A stretch of 64,000 bases of DNA. Source: Shewanella mangrovisoli. GTDB lineage: Bacteria; Pseudomonadota; Gammaproteobacteria; Enterobacterales; Shewanellaceae. Numbering within the stretch: position 1 is the first letter of the stretch; each line of letters begins with the position of its first letter. Under the pieces are notes generated by a model, which saw nothing but the letters and a program-made list of their open reading frames with translations, was not told the origin of the DNA and searched no databases. The position numbers were made by a program, and so were the translations under genes. Location: contig NZ_CP080412.1 of NCBI RefSeq assembly GCF_019457635.1, forward strand, positions 496,001 through 560,000. The letters run 5' to 3'. Of this stretch, positions 37,807 through 47,400 are shown in pieces.

Positions 37807-40473
37807 ATGTCTGAAGATATGCTACAAGACTTAGATCCGTTAGAGACTCAGGAATGGGTTGACGCCCTGCAAGCTGTATTAGAACAGGAAGGCCCTGAAC
37901 GCGCCCATTTCTTATTAGAGAAACTGATCGATAAAGCCCGTCGCAATGGCACGCACTTGCCTTACACTGCGACCACGGCCTATTTGAACACCATTCCAGC
38001 GGGTCAAGAGCCGCACATGCCAGGCAACCAAGAGATGGAACGTCGCATTCGCGCCATCATCCGTTGGAACGCCTTAGCTATGGTTCTGCGTGGTTCTAAG
38101 AAAGATTTAGAGTTAGGCGGCCATATTTCGAGTTTCGCGTCGAGCGCAACCATTTATGACGTGTGCTTCAACCACTTCTTCCGCGCGCCAAACGAGAAAG
38201 ACGGCGGCGACTTAGTGTATTTCCAAGGCCATATCGCCCCAGGTATCTACGCCCGTTCATTCTTAGAAGGTCGTTTAACTGAAGACCAACTGGCTAACTT
38301 CCGTCAAGAAGTGGATGGCAAAGGTTTATCTTCTTATCCGCACCCTAAGTTGATGCCTGACTACTGGCAATTCCCAACGGTTTCTATGGGTCTGGGTCCA
38401 ATCCAAGCGATTTACCAAGCTCGCTTCTTAAAATACCTGACTGACCGTGGTCTGAAAGATTGTTCTGACCAAACCGTTTACTGCTTCTTAGGTGACGGTG
38501 AGTGTGACGAGCCAGAAGCCTTAGGCGCTATAGGTTTAGCTGCCCGTGAAGAATTAGACAACCTAGTCTTCATCATCAACTGTAACCTGCAACGTTTGGA
38601 CGGCCCAGTACGTGGTAACGGTAAGATCATCCAAGAACTGGAAGGCGAATTCCGCGGCGCTGGCTGGGAAGTGGTGAAAGTGATTTGGGGTCGTTACTGG
38701 GATCCATTATTGGCCCGTGATACCAGCGGTAAGTTACTGCAGTTAATGGAAGAAACCGTTGACGGTGAATACCAAAACTGTAAAGCCAAAGGTGGCGCTT
38801 ATACTCGCGAACACTTCTTCGGCAAATACCCAGAAACTGCCGAAATGGTAGCGAACATGTCAGATGATGACATTTGGCGCTTAAACCGTGGTGGTCATGA
38901 CCCAGTTAAAGTGTACGCGGCATTAGACCATGCGCGTAAGACTAAAGGTCGCCCAACTGTGATCCTGGCGAAAACCGTTAAAGGTTACGGCCTAGGTGAT
39001 GCGGGTGAAGGTAAGAACATCGCCCACAACGTGAAGAAAATGGGTATCGAGTCTATCCGTTACTTCCGCGATCGTTTCAATATCCCAATTCCAGACGATC
39101 AATTAGAAGATCTGCCGTTCTACCACCCAGGTCCAGATTCGGAAGAAGTGAAGTACATGATGAGCCGTCGTGCCGAGCTGCATGGCAGCGTGCCACAACG
39201 TCGCGAGAAGTTCAGCGAAGAGCTGGAAGTGCCATCACTGAAGATTTTCGACTCGATTCTGCAGGGTTCTAACGGTCGTGAAATTTCGTCTACCATGGCG
39301 TTTGTTCGCGTACTGACGGCACTGTTAAAAGACAAGAAGATTGGCAAAAACATCGTGCCAATTATTCCTGACGAAGCGCGTACTTTCGGTATGGAAGGTC
39401 TGTTCCGTCAAGTGGGTATTTATGCTCACGAAGGCCAAAAATACGTTCCGCAAGACTCTGACCAAGTGGCTTACTACCGTGAAGATAAGTCAGGCCAAGT
39501 ATTGCAGGAAGGTATTAACGAATTAGGTGCTATGTCATCTTGGGTATCGGCTGCGACTAGCTACTCAGTGAACGATGTGCCAATGATCCCATTCTACATC
39601 TACTACTCAATGTTCGGTTTCCAACGTATTGGCGACATGGCATGGGCAGCGGGTGATATGCGTGCACGTGGCTTCTTAGTCGGTGGTACTTCAGGCCGTA
39701 CAACGCTGAACGGTGAAGGTCTACAGCATCAGGACGGTCACAGCCACGTACTGGCTAACACTATTCCTAACTGTATTACCTACGATCCAACTTACGGTTA
39801 TGAAATTGCCGTTGTGGTACAAGATGGTATTCGTCGTATGTACGGCGAGAACCAAGAAGATATCTTCTACTACCTGACCACAATGAACGAAAACTACGAG
39901 CAACCAGCCATGCCAGAAGGCGCGGAAGTTGGCATCGTTAAAGGTATCTACAAGTTAGAAACTGTTGCTGGCTCGGGTAAAGGCAAAGTTCAGTTAATGA
40001 GCTGTGGCACTATTCTTGAGCAAACCCGCAAAGCGGCTCAAGCACTGGCAAAAGACTTCGGTATCACTGCCGACGTATTCAGCGTTACCAGCTTCAACGA
40101 ACTGACTCGCGATGGTCAAGCGGTTGAGCGTTGGAACATGCTGCACCCAACTGAAACGCCAAAACAAGCGTATATCAGCCAAGTGATCTCCAGTGATGCG
40201 CCTGCAATCGCAGCGACTGACTACATGAAGATCTACGGCGAGCAGTTACGTGCTTACATGCCAACCGATTACAAAGTGTTAGGTACTGACGGTTTCGGTC
40301 GTTCAGACAGCCGTGACAACCTGCGTCACCACTTCGAAGTGGACGCTAAGTTCATCGTTATCGCGGCACTGAAGTCACTGGTTGATCGTAAAGAGCTGCC
40401 TGTTGATGTGTTAGCGAATGCCATCAAGGAATACGGCATCGACGCTGACAAGATCAATCCACAGTACGCGTAA
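37807..40473 (+). CDS. aceE: pyruvate dehydrogenase E1 component
   Basis: Homodimeric thiamine-diphosphate decarboxylase (888 residues, as in E. coli) that decarboxylates pyruvate and acylates the E2 lipoyl groups. The ThDP motif is GDGECDEPEALGAIGLAAREELDNLVFIIN, given by its GDG and NCN ends (GDGECDE ... INCNLQ). Other marks are HGHIAPG-like FQGHIAPGIYARSF, PHPKLMPDYWQFPTVSMGLG and the pyrimidine-binding Glu region in EGLQHQDGHSH. ATG 37807 follows AGAAGGACAGTGTC; an ATG at 37759 lies between pdhR and this site. 12 bases separate it from aceF. Confidence 0.97.
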   Translation: MSEDMLQDLDPLETQEWVDALQAVLEQEGPERAHFLLEKLIDKARRNGTHLPYTATTAYLNTIPAGQEPHMPGNQEMERRIRAIIRWNALAMVLRGSKKDLELGGHISSFASSATIYDVCFNHFFRAPNEKDGGDLVYFQGHIAPGIYARSFLEGRLTEDQLANFRQEVDGKGLSSYPHPKLMPDYWQFPTVSMGLGPIQAIYQARFLKYLTDRGLKDCSDQTVYCFLGDGECDEPEALGAIGLAAREELDNLVFIINCNLQRLDGPVRGNGKIIQELEGEFRGAGWEVVKVIWGRYWDPLLARDTSGKLLQLMEETVDGEYQNCKAKGGAYTREHFFGKYPETAEMVANMSDDDIWRLNRGGHDPVKVYAALDHARKTKGRPTVILAKTVKGYGLGDAGEGKNIAHNVKKMGIESIRYFRDRFNIPIPDDQLEDLPFYHPGPDSEEVKYMMSRRAELHGSVPQRREKFSEELEVPSLKIFDSILQGSNGREISSTMAFVRVLTALLKDKKIGKNIVPIIPDEARTFGMEGLFRQVGIYAHEGQKYVPQDSDQVAYYREDKSGQVLQEGINELGAMSSWVSAATSYSVNDVPMIPFYIYYSMFGFQRIGDMAWAAGDMRARGFLVGGTSGRTTLNGEGLQHQDGHSHVLANTIPNCITYDPTYGYEIAVVVQDGIRRMYGENQEDIFYYLTTMNENYEQPAMPEGAEVGIVKGIYKLETVAGSGKGKVQLMSCGTILEQTRKAAQALAKDFGITADVFSVTSFNELTRDGQAVERWNMLHPTETPKQAYISQVISSDAPAIAATDYMKIYGEQLRAYMPTDYKVLGTDGFGRSDSRDNLRHHFEVDAKFIVIAALKSLVDRKELPVDVLANAIKEYGIDADKINPQYA

Positions 40474-40485
40474 GAGGCAATAAAA

Positions 40486-42528
40486 ATGGCTGAATTAAAA
40501 GAAGTTTTTGTTCCTGATATCGGCGGCGATGAAGTACAGGTTATCGAAATCTGTGCTTCTGTGGGCGATACCTTAGCAGCGGAAGAGTCGATCCTGACCG
40601 TTGAAAGCGACAAGGCGACCATGGACATTCCTGCGCCTTTCGCGGGTGTGTTAGCCGAATTGAAAGTGGCCGTCGGTGACAAAGTCAGCGAAGGTACCTT
40701 AATTGCGATGATGCAAGCAGCGGGCACGGCTAATGTACAAGCAGCGCCTGTTGCTCAAGCTGCCGCTCCTGCGCCAGCAGCACCTGCTCCAGTACAAGCG
40801 GCTCCAGACCCTGTGGCTGCCGCGCCAGCGACGGGTGCAAACCAAGTGGTTGAAGTCACTGTGCCGGATATCGGTGGTGACACCGATGTGTCTGTTATCG
40901 AAGTCTTAGTCGCCGCTGGCGATAAGATTGAGGTTGATGCTGGCCTTATCACGCTTGAAACCGACAAAGCGACTATGGACGTACCATCGCCATTCGCGGG
41001 TGTGGTAAAAGAAGTGAAAGTGGCTGTGGGTGACAAGGTTTCTCAGGGCTCATTAGTGATCATGCTCGAAGTGGGCGACGCGGCACCTGCCGCAGCACCA
41101 CAAGCGAGCGCGCCAGCAGCCTCTGCACCTGTTGCTCAAGCGGCATCTTCCGTCACACAAGCAGCGCCAGTTGCTCCAGTCGCAGCTGCGGCACCAGTGG
41201 TTGCGGTTAAAGAAATCCAAGTGCCAGATATTGGCGATGCGAGCAATGTCGATGTGATCGAAGTTCTTGTGTCTGTGGGCGATGACATCACTGTTGACCA
41301 AGGTTTAATTACCCTTGAAACCGATAAAGCGACCATGGAAGTACCTGCGCCATTCGCCGGTAAACTGTTGTCGTTAACCGTTAAAGTGGGTGACAAGGTT
41401 TCTCAAGGTAGCGTGATCGCGACGATTGAAACTACTTCCGTTGCAACAGCAAGTGCAGGCAGTGCGCCAGCGCCAGTAGCTCAAGCCGCAGCGCCCGCAC
41501 CTGTCGCCCAAGAAGCGGCACCAGCACCTGTTGCAGCCGCTCCTAGCCGTCCACCAGTGCCACATCACCCAAGTGCGGGTGCGCCAGTGGCAACCGGTGT
41601 GGTGCATGCATCTCCTGCGGTTCGTCGTTTGGCCCGTGAATTCGGTGTGGACCTCACTCAAGTGACGGGTTCTGGCCGTAAAGGTCGCATCATGAAGGAA
41701 GATGTACAGGCGTATGTGAAGTACGAACTGTCTCGTCCTAAGGCGACAGCAGCAACCTCAGTGGCTGCGGGTAACGGTGGTGGTCTGCAAGTGATTGCTG
41801 CACCGAAAGTGGATTTCAGCAAGTTTGGTGAAGTGGAAGAGATTCCATTAAGCCGTATCCAGAAGATCTCTGGTCCAAACCTGCACCGTAACTGGGTAAC
41901 TATTCCTCACGTGACTCAGTTCGATGAAGCTGATATCACCGAAATGGAAGAGTTCCGTAAGCAGCAGAACGACGCGGCGGCGAAGAAGAAAGCCGATTAT
42001 AAGATCACTCCGCTGGTCTTTATGATGAAAGCTGTGGCGAAAACGCTGCAACAGTTCCCAGTGTTCAACTCAAGCTTAAGCAGCGACGGTGAATCACTGA
42101 TCCAGAAGAAGTACTACCATATCGGTGTGGCGGTTGATACGCCAAACGGTCTTGTGGTACCTGTGGTACGTGATGTGGATAAGAAAGGCATTATCGAGTT
42201 ATCTCGTGAGCTGGCCGATATTTCTATCCGCGCCCGTGACGGTAAGCTGAAGTCTGCCGATATGCAGGGTAGCTGCTTCACTATTTCAAGTCTAGGTGGC
42301 ATTGGTGGTACTGCATTTACCCCAATCGTTAACTACCCAGACGTGGCGATTTTAGGTGTGTCTAAATCTGAAATTAAGCCTAAGTGGAATGGTAAAGAAT
42401 TCGAGCCTAAATTGATGTTGCCACTGTCGTTATCATACGATCACCGTGTGATCGATGGTGCTATGGCTGCACGCTTTAGCGTGACCCTGTCAGGAATTCT
42501 GTCCGATATTCGTACTTTGATTCTGTAA
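40486..42528 (+). CDS. aceF: pyruvate dehydrogenase E2, dihydrolipoyl acetyltransferase
   Basis: The 680-residue core of the complex. Three tandem lipoyl domains (about 1-75, 120-195, 240-315) each carry the lipoylated lysine in [16 protein letters not shown] and ETDKATME. They are joined by long Ala/Pro linkers, which make the DNA repetitive and open in several antisense frames. The peripheral-subunit-binding domain is [16 protein letters not shown] through [11 protein letters not shown], and the catalytic domain ends [15 protein letters not shown] with active-site His and Asp. E. coli E2 also has three lipoyl domains. Confidence 0.97.
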   Translation: MAELKEVFVPDIGGDEVQVIEICASVGDTLAAEESILTVESDKATMDIPAPFAGVLAELKVAVGDKVSEGTLIAMMQAAGTANVQAAPVAQAAAPAPAAPAPVQAAPDPVAAAPATGANQVVEVTVPDIGGDTDVSVIEVLVAAGDKIEVDAGLITLETDKATMDVPSPFAGVVKEVKVAVGDKVSQGSLVIMLEVGDAAPAAAPQASAPAASAPVAQAASSVTQAAPVAPVAAAAPVVAVKEIQVPDIGDASNVDVIEVLVSVGDDITVDQGLITLETDKATMEVPAPFAGKLLSLTVKVGDKVSQGSVIATIETTSVATASAGSAPAPVAQAAAPAPVAQEAAPAPVAAAPSRPPVPHHPSAGAPVATGVVHASPAVRRLAREFGVDLTQVTGSGRKGRIMKEDVQAYVKYELSRPKATAATSVAAGNGGGLQVIAAPKVDFSKFGEVEEIPLSRIQKISGPNLHRNWVTIPHVTQFDEADITEMEEFRKQQNDAAAKKKADYKITPLVFMMKAVAKTLQQFPVFNSSLSSDGESLIQKKYYHIGVAVDTPNGLVVPVVRDVDKKGIIELSRELADISIRARDGKLKSADMQGSCFTISSLGGIGGTAFTPIVNYPDVAILGVSKSEIKPKWNGKEFEPKLMLPLSLSYDHRVIDGAMAARFSVTLSGILSDIRTLIL

Positions 42529-42591
42529 ACAAATAAGGCTGCTCAACTTGAGTGGCCTTTTGTTTATTGTGATCAGTATCAAACACAGGTT

Positions 42592-42624
42592 AAAATGCGC
42601 CCACCTTACGCGCTGGCGCATTTT
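42592..42624. terminator. inverted repeat between aceF and lpdA
   Basis: AAAATGCGCC (42592-42601) and GGCGCATTTT (42615-42624) are perfect 10-base arms with a 13-base loop. An imperfect hairpin AAGGC...GCCTTTT (about 42535-42560) precedes it. They probably attenuate or process the aceEF transcript before lpdA, which may have its own promoter. Confidence 0.55.
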
Positions 42625-42677
42625 CGGTTGGCAGGATTACTCTCCTCCAACGGATTGAATGAGAATTAGAGGAAAAC

Positions 42678-44105
42678 ATGAGTAACGAAATCAAAACTCA
42701 GGTAGTGGTATTAGGTGCAGGTCCTGCTGGATATTCTGCTGCCTTCCGTGCGGCTGACTTAGGTCTGGAAACCGTTATCGTTGAACGTTTTAGCACTTTA
42801 GGTGGCGTGTGTCTGAACGTGGGTTGTATCCCATCTAAAGCCCTGTTACACGTTGCTAAAGTCATCGAAGAAGCCAAAGCCGTTGCTGCACACGGTGTTG
42901 TGTTCGGCGAGCCAACAATCGATTTAGACAAGTTACGCAGCTTCAAGCAAAAAGTGATCAGCCAGTTGACTGGTGGCTTAGGCGGCATGTCTAAAATGCG
43001 TAAAGTAAACGTTGTTAATGGCTTCGGTAAATTTACTGGCCCTAACAGCTTAGAAGTGACCGCTGAAGACGGTACTGTGACCGTTGTTAAGTTTGACCAA
43101 GCGATCATCGCTGCGGGCTCTCGCCCAATCAAACTGCCATTCATTCCCCATGAAGACCCACGTATTTGGGATTCGACCGACGCATTAGAACTGAAAGAAG
43201 TGCCTGGCAAACTGCTGGTTATGGGCGGCGGTATCATCGGTTTAGAAATGGGTACGGTTTACTCTTCTCTGGGCAGTGAAATCGACGTGGTTGAAATGTT
43301 CGACCAAGTGATCCCTGCGGCTGACAAAGACGTCGTTCGCGTATTCACTAAGCAAATCAAGAAGAAATTCAACCTGATCCTCGAAACCAAAGTGACAGCG
43401 GTTGAAGCCCGTGAAGACGGTATCTACGTTTCGATGGAAGGTAAGAGCGCGCCAACTGAGCCAGTACGTTACGATGCAGTGTTAGTGGCTATCGGCCGTA
43501 CGCCAAATGGCAAGCTGATCGACGCTGAAAAAGCAGGCGTTAAGATTGATGAGCGTGGTTTCATCAACGTAGACAAGCAATTACGTACAAACGTACCGCA
43601 CATCTACGCAATCGGTGACATCGTTGGTCAACCAATGTTGGCTCACAAAGGCGTGCACGAAGGCCACGTAGCGGCCGAAGTGATAGCGGGTATGAAGCAC
43701 TACTTCGATCCAAAAGTCATCCCATCAATCGCTTACACAGACCCTGAAGTGGCTTGGGTAGGTCTGACTGAGAAAGAAGCGAAAGAGCAAGGTATTGCTT
43801 ACGAAACAGCGACTTTCCCATGGGCTGCTTCTGGCCGTGCAATCGCTTCTGATTGCAGCGAAGGTATGACTAAGCTGATTTTCGATAAAGACACTCACCG
43901 CGTAATCGGTGGTGCTATCGTGGGTGTTAACGGTGGCGAACTGTTAGGCGAAATCGGTCTGGCAATTGAAATGGGTTGTGATGCTGAAGATTTAGCATTA
44001 ACTATCCACGCTCATCCAACTCTGCACGAGTCAGTAGGTCTAGCGGCTGAAATCTACGAAGGTTCTATTACTGACCTGCCAAACCCAAAGGCAAAGAAAA
44101 AGTAA
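42678..44105 (+). CDS. lpdA: dihydrolipoamide dehydrogenase (E3)
   Basis: FAD-dependent disulfide oxidoreductase of 475 residues, shared E3 of the pyruvate, 2-oxoglutarate and glycine cleavage complexes. FAD motif VVLGAGPAGYSAAFRAADLG; redox disulfide in GGVCLNVGCIPSKALLH; NAD motif VMGGGIIGLEMGTVYSSLGS; second FAD motif IYAIGDIVG; catalytic His-Glu in HAHPTLHESV near the C-terminus. The start follows AGAGGAAAAC. The 149-base gap after aceF with hairpins suggests partly independent expression. Confidence 0.97.
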   Translation: MSNEIKTQVVVLGAGPAGYSAAFRAADLGLETVIVERFSTLGGVCLNVGCIPSKALLHVAKVIEEAKAVAAHGVVFGEPTIDLDKLRSFKQKVISQLTGGLGGMSKMRKVNVVNGFGKFTGPNSLEVTAEDGTVTVVKFDQAIIAAGSRPIKLPFIPHEDPRIWDSTDALELKEVPGKLLVMGGGIIGLEMGTVYSSLGSEIDVVEMFDQVIPAADKDVVRVFTKQIKKKFNLILETKVTAVEAREDGIYVSMEGKSAPTEPVRYDAVLVAIGRTPNGKLIDAEKAGVKIDERGFINVDKQLRTNVPHIYAIGDIVGQPMLAHKGVHEGHVAAEVIAGMKHYFDPKVIPSIAYTDPEVAWVGLTEKEAKEQGIAYETATFPWAASGRAIASDCSEGMTKLIFDKDTHRVIGGAIVGVNGGELLGEIGLAIEMGCDAEDLALTIHAHPTLHESVGLAAEIYEGSITDLPNPKAKKK

Positions 44106-44120
44106 GCTGATACCTTTCTT

Positions 44121-44148
44121 AAAAAAGCGTCCATTAGGGCGCTTTTTT
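44121..44148 (+). terminator. terminator downstream of lpdA
   Basis: AAAAAAGCGTCC-ATTA-GGGCGCTTTTTT with one internal mismatch and a T-run, 15 bases after the lpdA stop. Confidence 0.85.
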
Positions 44149-44222
44149 ATTGCATTGATAAAATTGTAACTTTAATGTGAACAAGCGGGTGAATTGAGGC
44201 TTTTGAACTGCTAAAGTACATT

Positions 44223-44486
44223 TATACCCAAGCGACCTCAAAATACGAGTTTCAGAGCGCCTAGGGTGCTTCGATTCAAGGCGCATCAATGAAAAATGTC
44301 GGCCACCTTTTGAATTGATGCAACACGGAAGTGGAGTGCCCTAGGCGCTCCGTCCCGGCGGGGTTTTACGCACTTTATGCCGTGTTGGCTATTTTTGACT
44401 TAGCCCACTAGGCCTACAAATAGCCGCCTTGCTTAAAGTGCGTTAAATTCCCGCTGAATTCTGCATTTTGAGGTGGTTTGGGTATA
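44223..44486. mobile_element. 264-bp MITE-like element
   Basis: Terminal inverted repeats of about 24 bases: TATACCCAAGCGACCTCAAA at the left (44223 on) and the complement of TATACCCAAACCACCTCAAA at the right (ending 44486). The ends read TA-TACCC and GGGTA-TA, consistent with a TA target duplication of IS630/Tc1-like type. Inside are nested inverted repeats: GAGCGCCTAGGG (44255-44266) with CCCTAGGCGCTC (44339-44350), and GCATCAAT (44283-44290) with ATTGATGC (44314-44321). No open frame, so it would need a transposase in trans. I recall similar words in Shewanella and Vibrio intergenic repeats, but copy number cannot be checked here. Confidence 0.72.
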
Positions 44487-47400
44487 TGTATGAAGTAAGC
44501 CATCAAATGCAAACAAGAATAACTAAAACACTTCTGGCATGTTTCATCCTTTTTATCTCTGGTCTGAACATGGTTTGGGCTGGTGGATTTGTGCAACGTG
44601 TATTCACCGATAGAGATGGATTAGCCGCCACCAGTATCCGCGGCTTGACCTTAGATGACCATGGTTTTGTTTGGGCGGCGACCGAGCAGGGCTTATATCG
44701 CGTGAGCAATTCTAAGGTCAGACGTATCGACAAAACGGGTACTGAGTCGCGCATTGCGGATGATTTCCTCAACTCAGTAGTCAATGTTGGACAAGATAAG
44801 CTGTTGGTCAGCACTAACGCAGCGATGTATCTCTACGATATCAGTCGTAACCAATTTATTCTGTTTGGCTCCCCCAATTTATTTCCACATTTTCCAGGTG
44901 GTGCTCTCGTCTCTGCGGCGCGGATGAATGCACAAAACTGGTTATTACTCATTGATAATGGACAGATTTATCAATACTCGCCTGTTAAAGCTGAACTCAC
45001 TCTAGTCACTCAACTGGCAGTTAATCGCGATCTGCCTTGGCGCAAGCTGCTGGCTCTGCCTAATGGACAGATGTTGTTGGCTGGGCAGTTTGAGTTACAG
45101 CTGCTCGATAATGCGGGCAAGACAGTGCATCGATACCCTTGGACTGAGTCTATGGGCAGTATTCTCGATATGCTTGAGGATTCTAAAAATCGAGTTTGGC
45201 TGGCGACGAGTCGCGGGGTGTATCGACTCGACACTAACTCGCAGCAACTTGAGCCAGTGCCTGAATTGCCCGATTGGAGCACTGTGATCGTCGAAGGTCC
45301 TAAGGGCGCACTGTGGTTTGCCAGTCGTTTTGGCTTATTAAAATGGACGCCAGAGACACACCAGATAGAAAACTATCAAGAAGAACTGAAAAAACAAGCC
45401 AATATGGAAATCCTTAAGGCCATGCTCTTCGATGAGTCAGGCCTGATGTGGGTGGGCGGCTCGGGTGATGGTTTGGCGTTACTGGCATCCCAGCCCGATT
45501 TTATCTTAGAGACCTATACCGCAGACAAACCCTACGCACTAAGCGATGCCATGATTTGGTCAGTGCTTGCCACTCCGGAGGGGTTATGGCTTGGTTCTTC
45601 GAGTGTGATGTTTATTGCCAAGGACACCCAGCAAGCCATAGATATCCAGATTGAAGGCTTGCTATCGCACGAGAGCATTTACGATATCAGTGAGTTTGCC
45701 TATCATTCATTGCTGGTTTCAAGCACCAGTGGCTTATTTGTTGTCGATAGGCGAACTCTAAAAGGCGAAAGTTTTGCCGAGTGGCTCGATGGGCGTGATG
45801 AGTTTAAAAATAAACTCATCTATCGCACTTATGCCGATCCTCAATTGAAAGGGCGAGTGTGGATAGCGAGTTCTACAGGGCTGTACTTCTGGGAGCCGGG
45901 GTTATTAACGCCGCAAGCCTTTAATATCGATAAGCCTGTGAAAGGGGATGCAGAGCCTAAACGCCCAGCGATTAGAACCTTGTATCGAGCCTCCGACGGT
46001 AAGCTGTGGGTAGGTGGCAAACGGGTCTTCGGCTATATCGACGAGTCGAATGAGTTCCATGATCAACGAAACTTATTCAATGGTCTAAGTGCCATGCCGA
46101 CAGTGAGCCATATCGAAGAAATGTCACCCGGGGTGATGTGGTTTGGCTCCTACGAGAAGGGGTTATTCGAGTATCACCTCAATAGCAGCGAGCTGGTCTC
46201 GCTCACAGCCCTGTGGCAAGTGAATTGCAGCTCAGTGTTTTTTATCCAAAAGACGCCTAAAGCTAATCTGGTGGCCTGCGCCGATTCATTGATCCGCCAA
46301 GATATCGCGACTGGCCACATCGCTATGTTCGATCAGCTCGATGGCTTGATTTCCAATGAGTTGAACGAGGGGGCTTACTTTTATTCGCCCGAGTTTGGTT
46401 TGTATCTCGGCACCCCGGAAGGGGTGATGCACCTCGATGTGGACAAGTTAGTCAACCGTATTACCGACGATCATGTGATGCTCGAGTCTGTGTCTGTCTA
46501 TTACGATAACAGCACGGAAGTTTCGCTACTGCCAAAACCTATGATGGTCGTCAAACCCGATGCCAATATGGTGAGTTTGCAGATCACTAACCTCGATTAT
46601 CTCGATGATTCGCCGATTCAGTTTAAATACCGACTGCGTTACCAAGGGGAAGAGGATAACTATGTGCTGCTGCAAGGTGAGTCACAGATAAACCTCGCAG
46701 GACTGGCGGCGGGCGAGTATGAGTTAGAAATCTTAAGCCAAGTGAATGGCATCTGGTCGGATAAACCCTTCGCCTATCCCTTCTATGTTGAGCAACATTG
46801 GTGGCTGACTCAGGGTTTTAAAGGCGTATTACTGCTAACGTTTTCGATCATTGCCTTGAGTCTCGCTTGGTATCGACAGCGTCAAGTGCGCACTTTTATG
46901 ACGATGAACCAAGCACTGACCGAGAGTGATGATCGTTTGCGCCAGTCGCTACGAGGCAGTGATTCCGATCTTTGGGAGTGGCATAGAGATACCCAAAGCT
47001 TTTACCTCGACAACCGAGGCGCGGTGCTGGGCAGCCATGCCAATGAGATAGTCGTTTCCCTCGAGACACTCCCCGTTCACCCCGAGGATAGGGATAAAGC
47101 TCTCGCGCAGTGGAACAGTATGTTGGCTGGCGAGATTGACAGATTTGAGGCCGAGTATCGCTATCAACGTCGAGACGGTAATTGGGGTTGGCTAAGGGTG
47201 AGAGGTCGCCCGGTGTCGCGCAATCGCCATACCCAAGTGATTGAGCGGGTGGCGGGGATCTATAGCGACATTACCCTGCAGCGTCAGCTAGAGGATGAAA
47301 TTAATCTCCTCGCCCAAGCCTTTGAGAATACCTCAGAGGGCGTGCTGATCTTGGATGTGGATGAAAATATTCGAGTGGCAAACCATGCGGCTCAGCAGAT

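Noticed and set aside
40600..41440. Threefold DNA repetition that could suggest a tandem repeat array
   Set aside because: It is explained by the three homologous lipoyl domains of E2, normal for this enzyme.
41053..41661. Several antisense frames within aceF, rich in Cys, Arg and Trp
   Set aside because: They arise from the repetitive Ala/Pro linker codons of the lipoyl region and have no protein-like features.
44414..44596. Minus-strand frame across the MITE right end
   Set aside because: Lies across the element tip and the start of the sensor gene; no coding signals.
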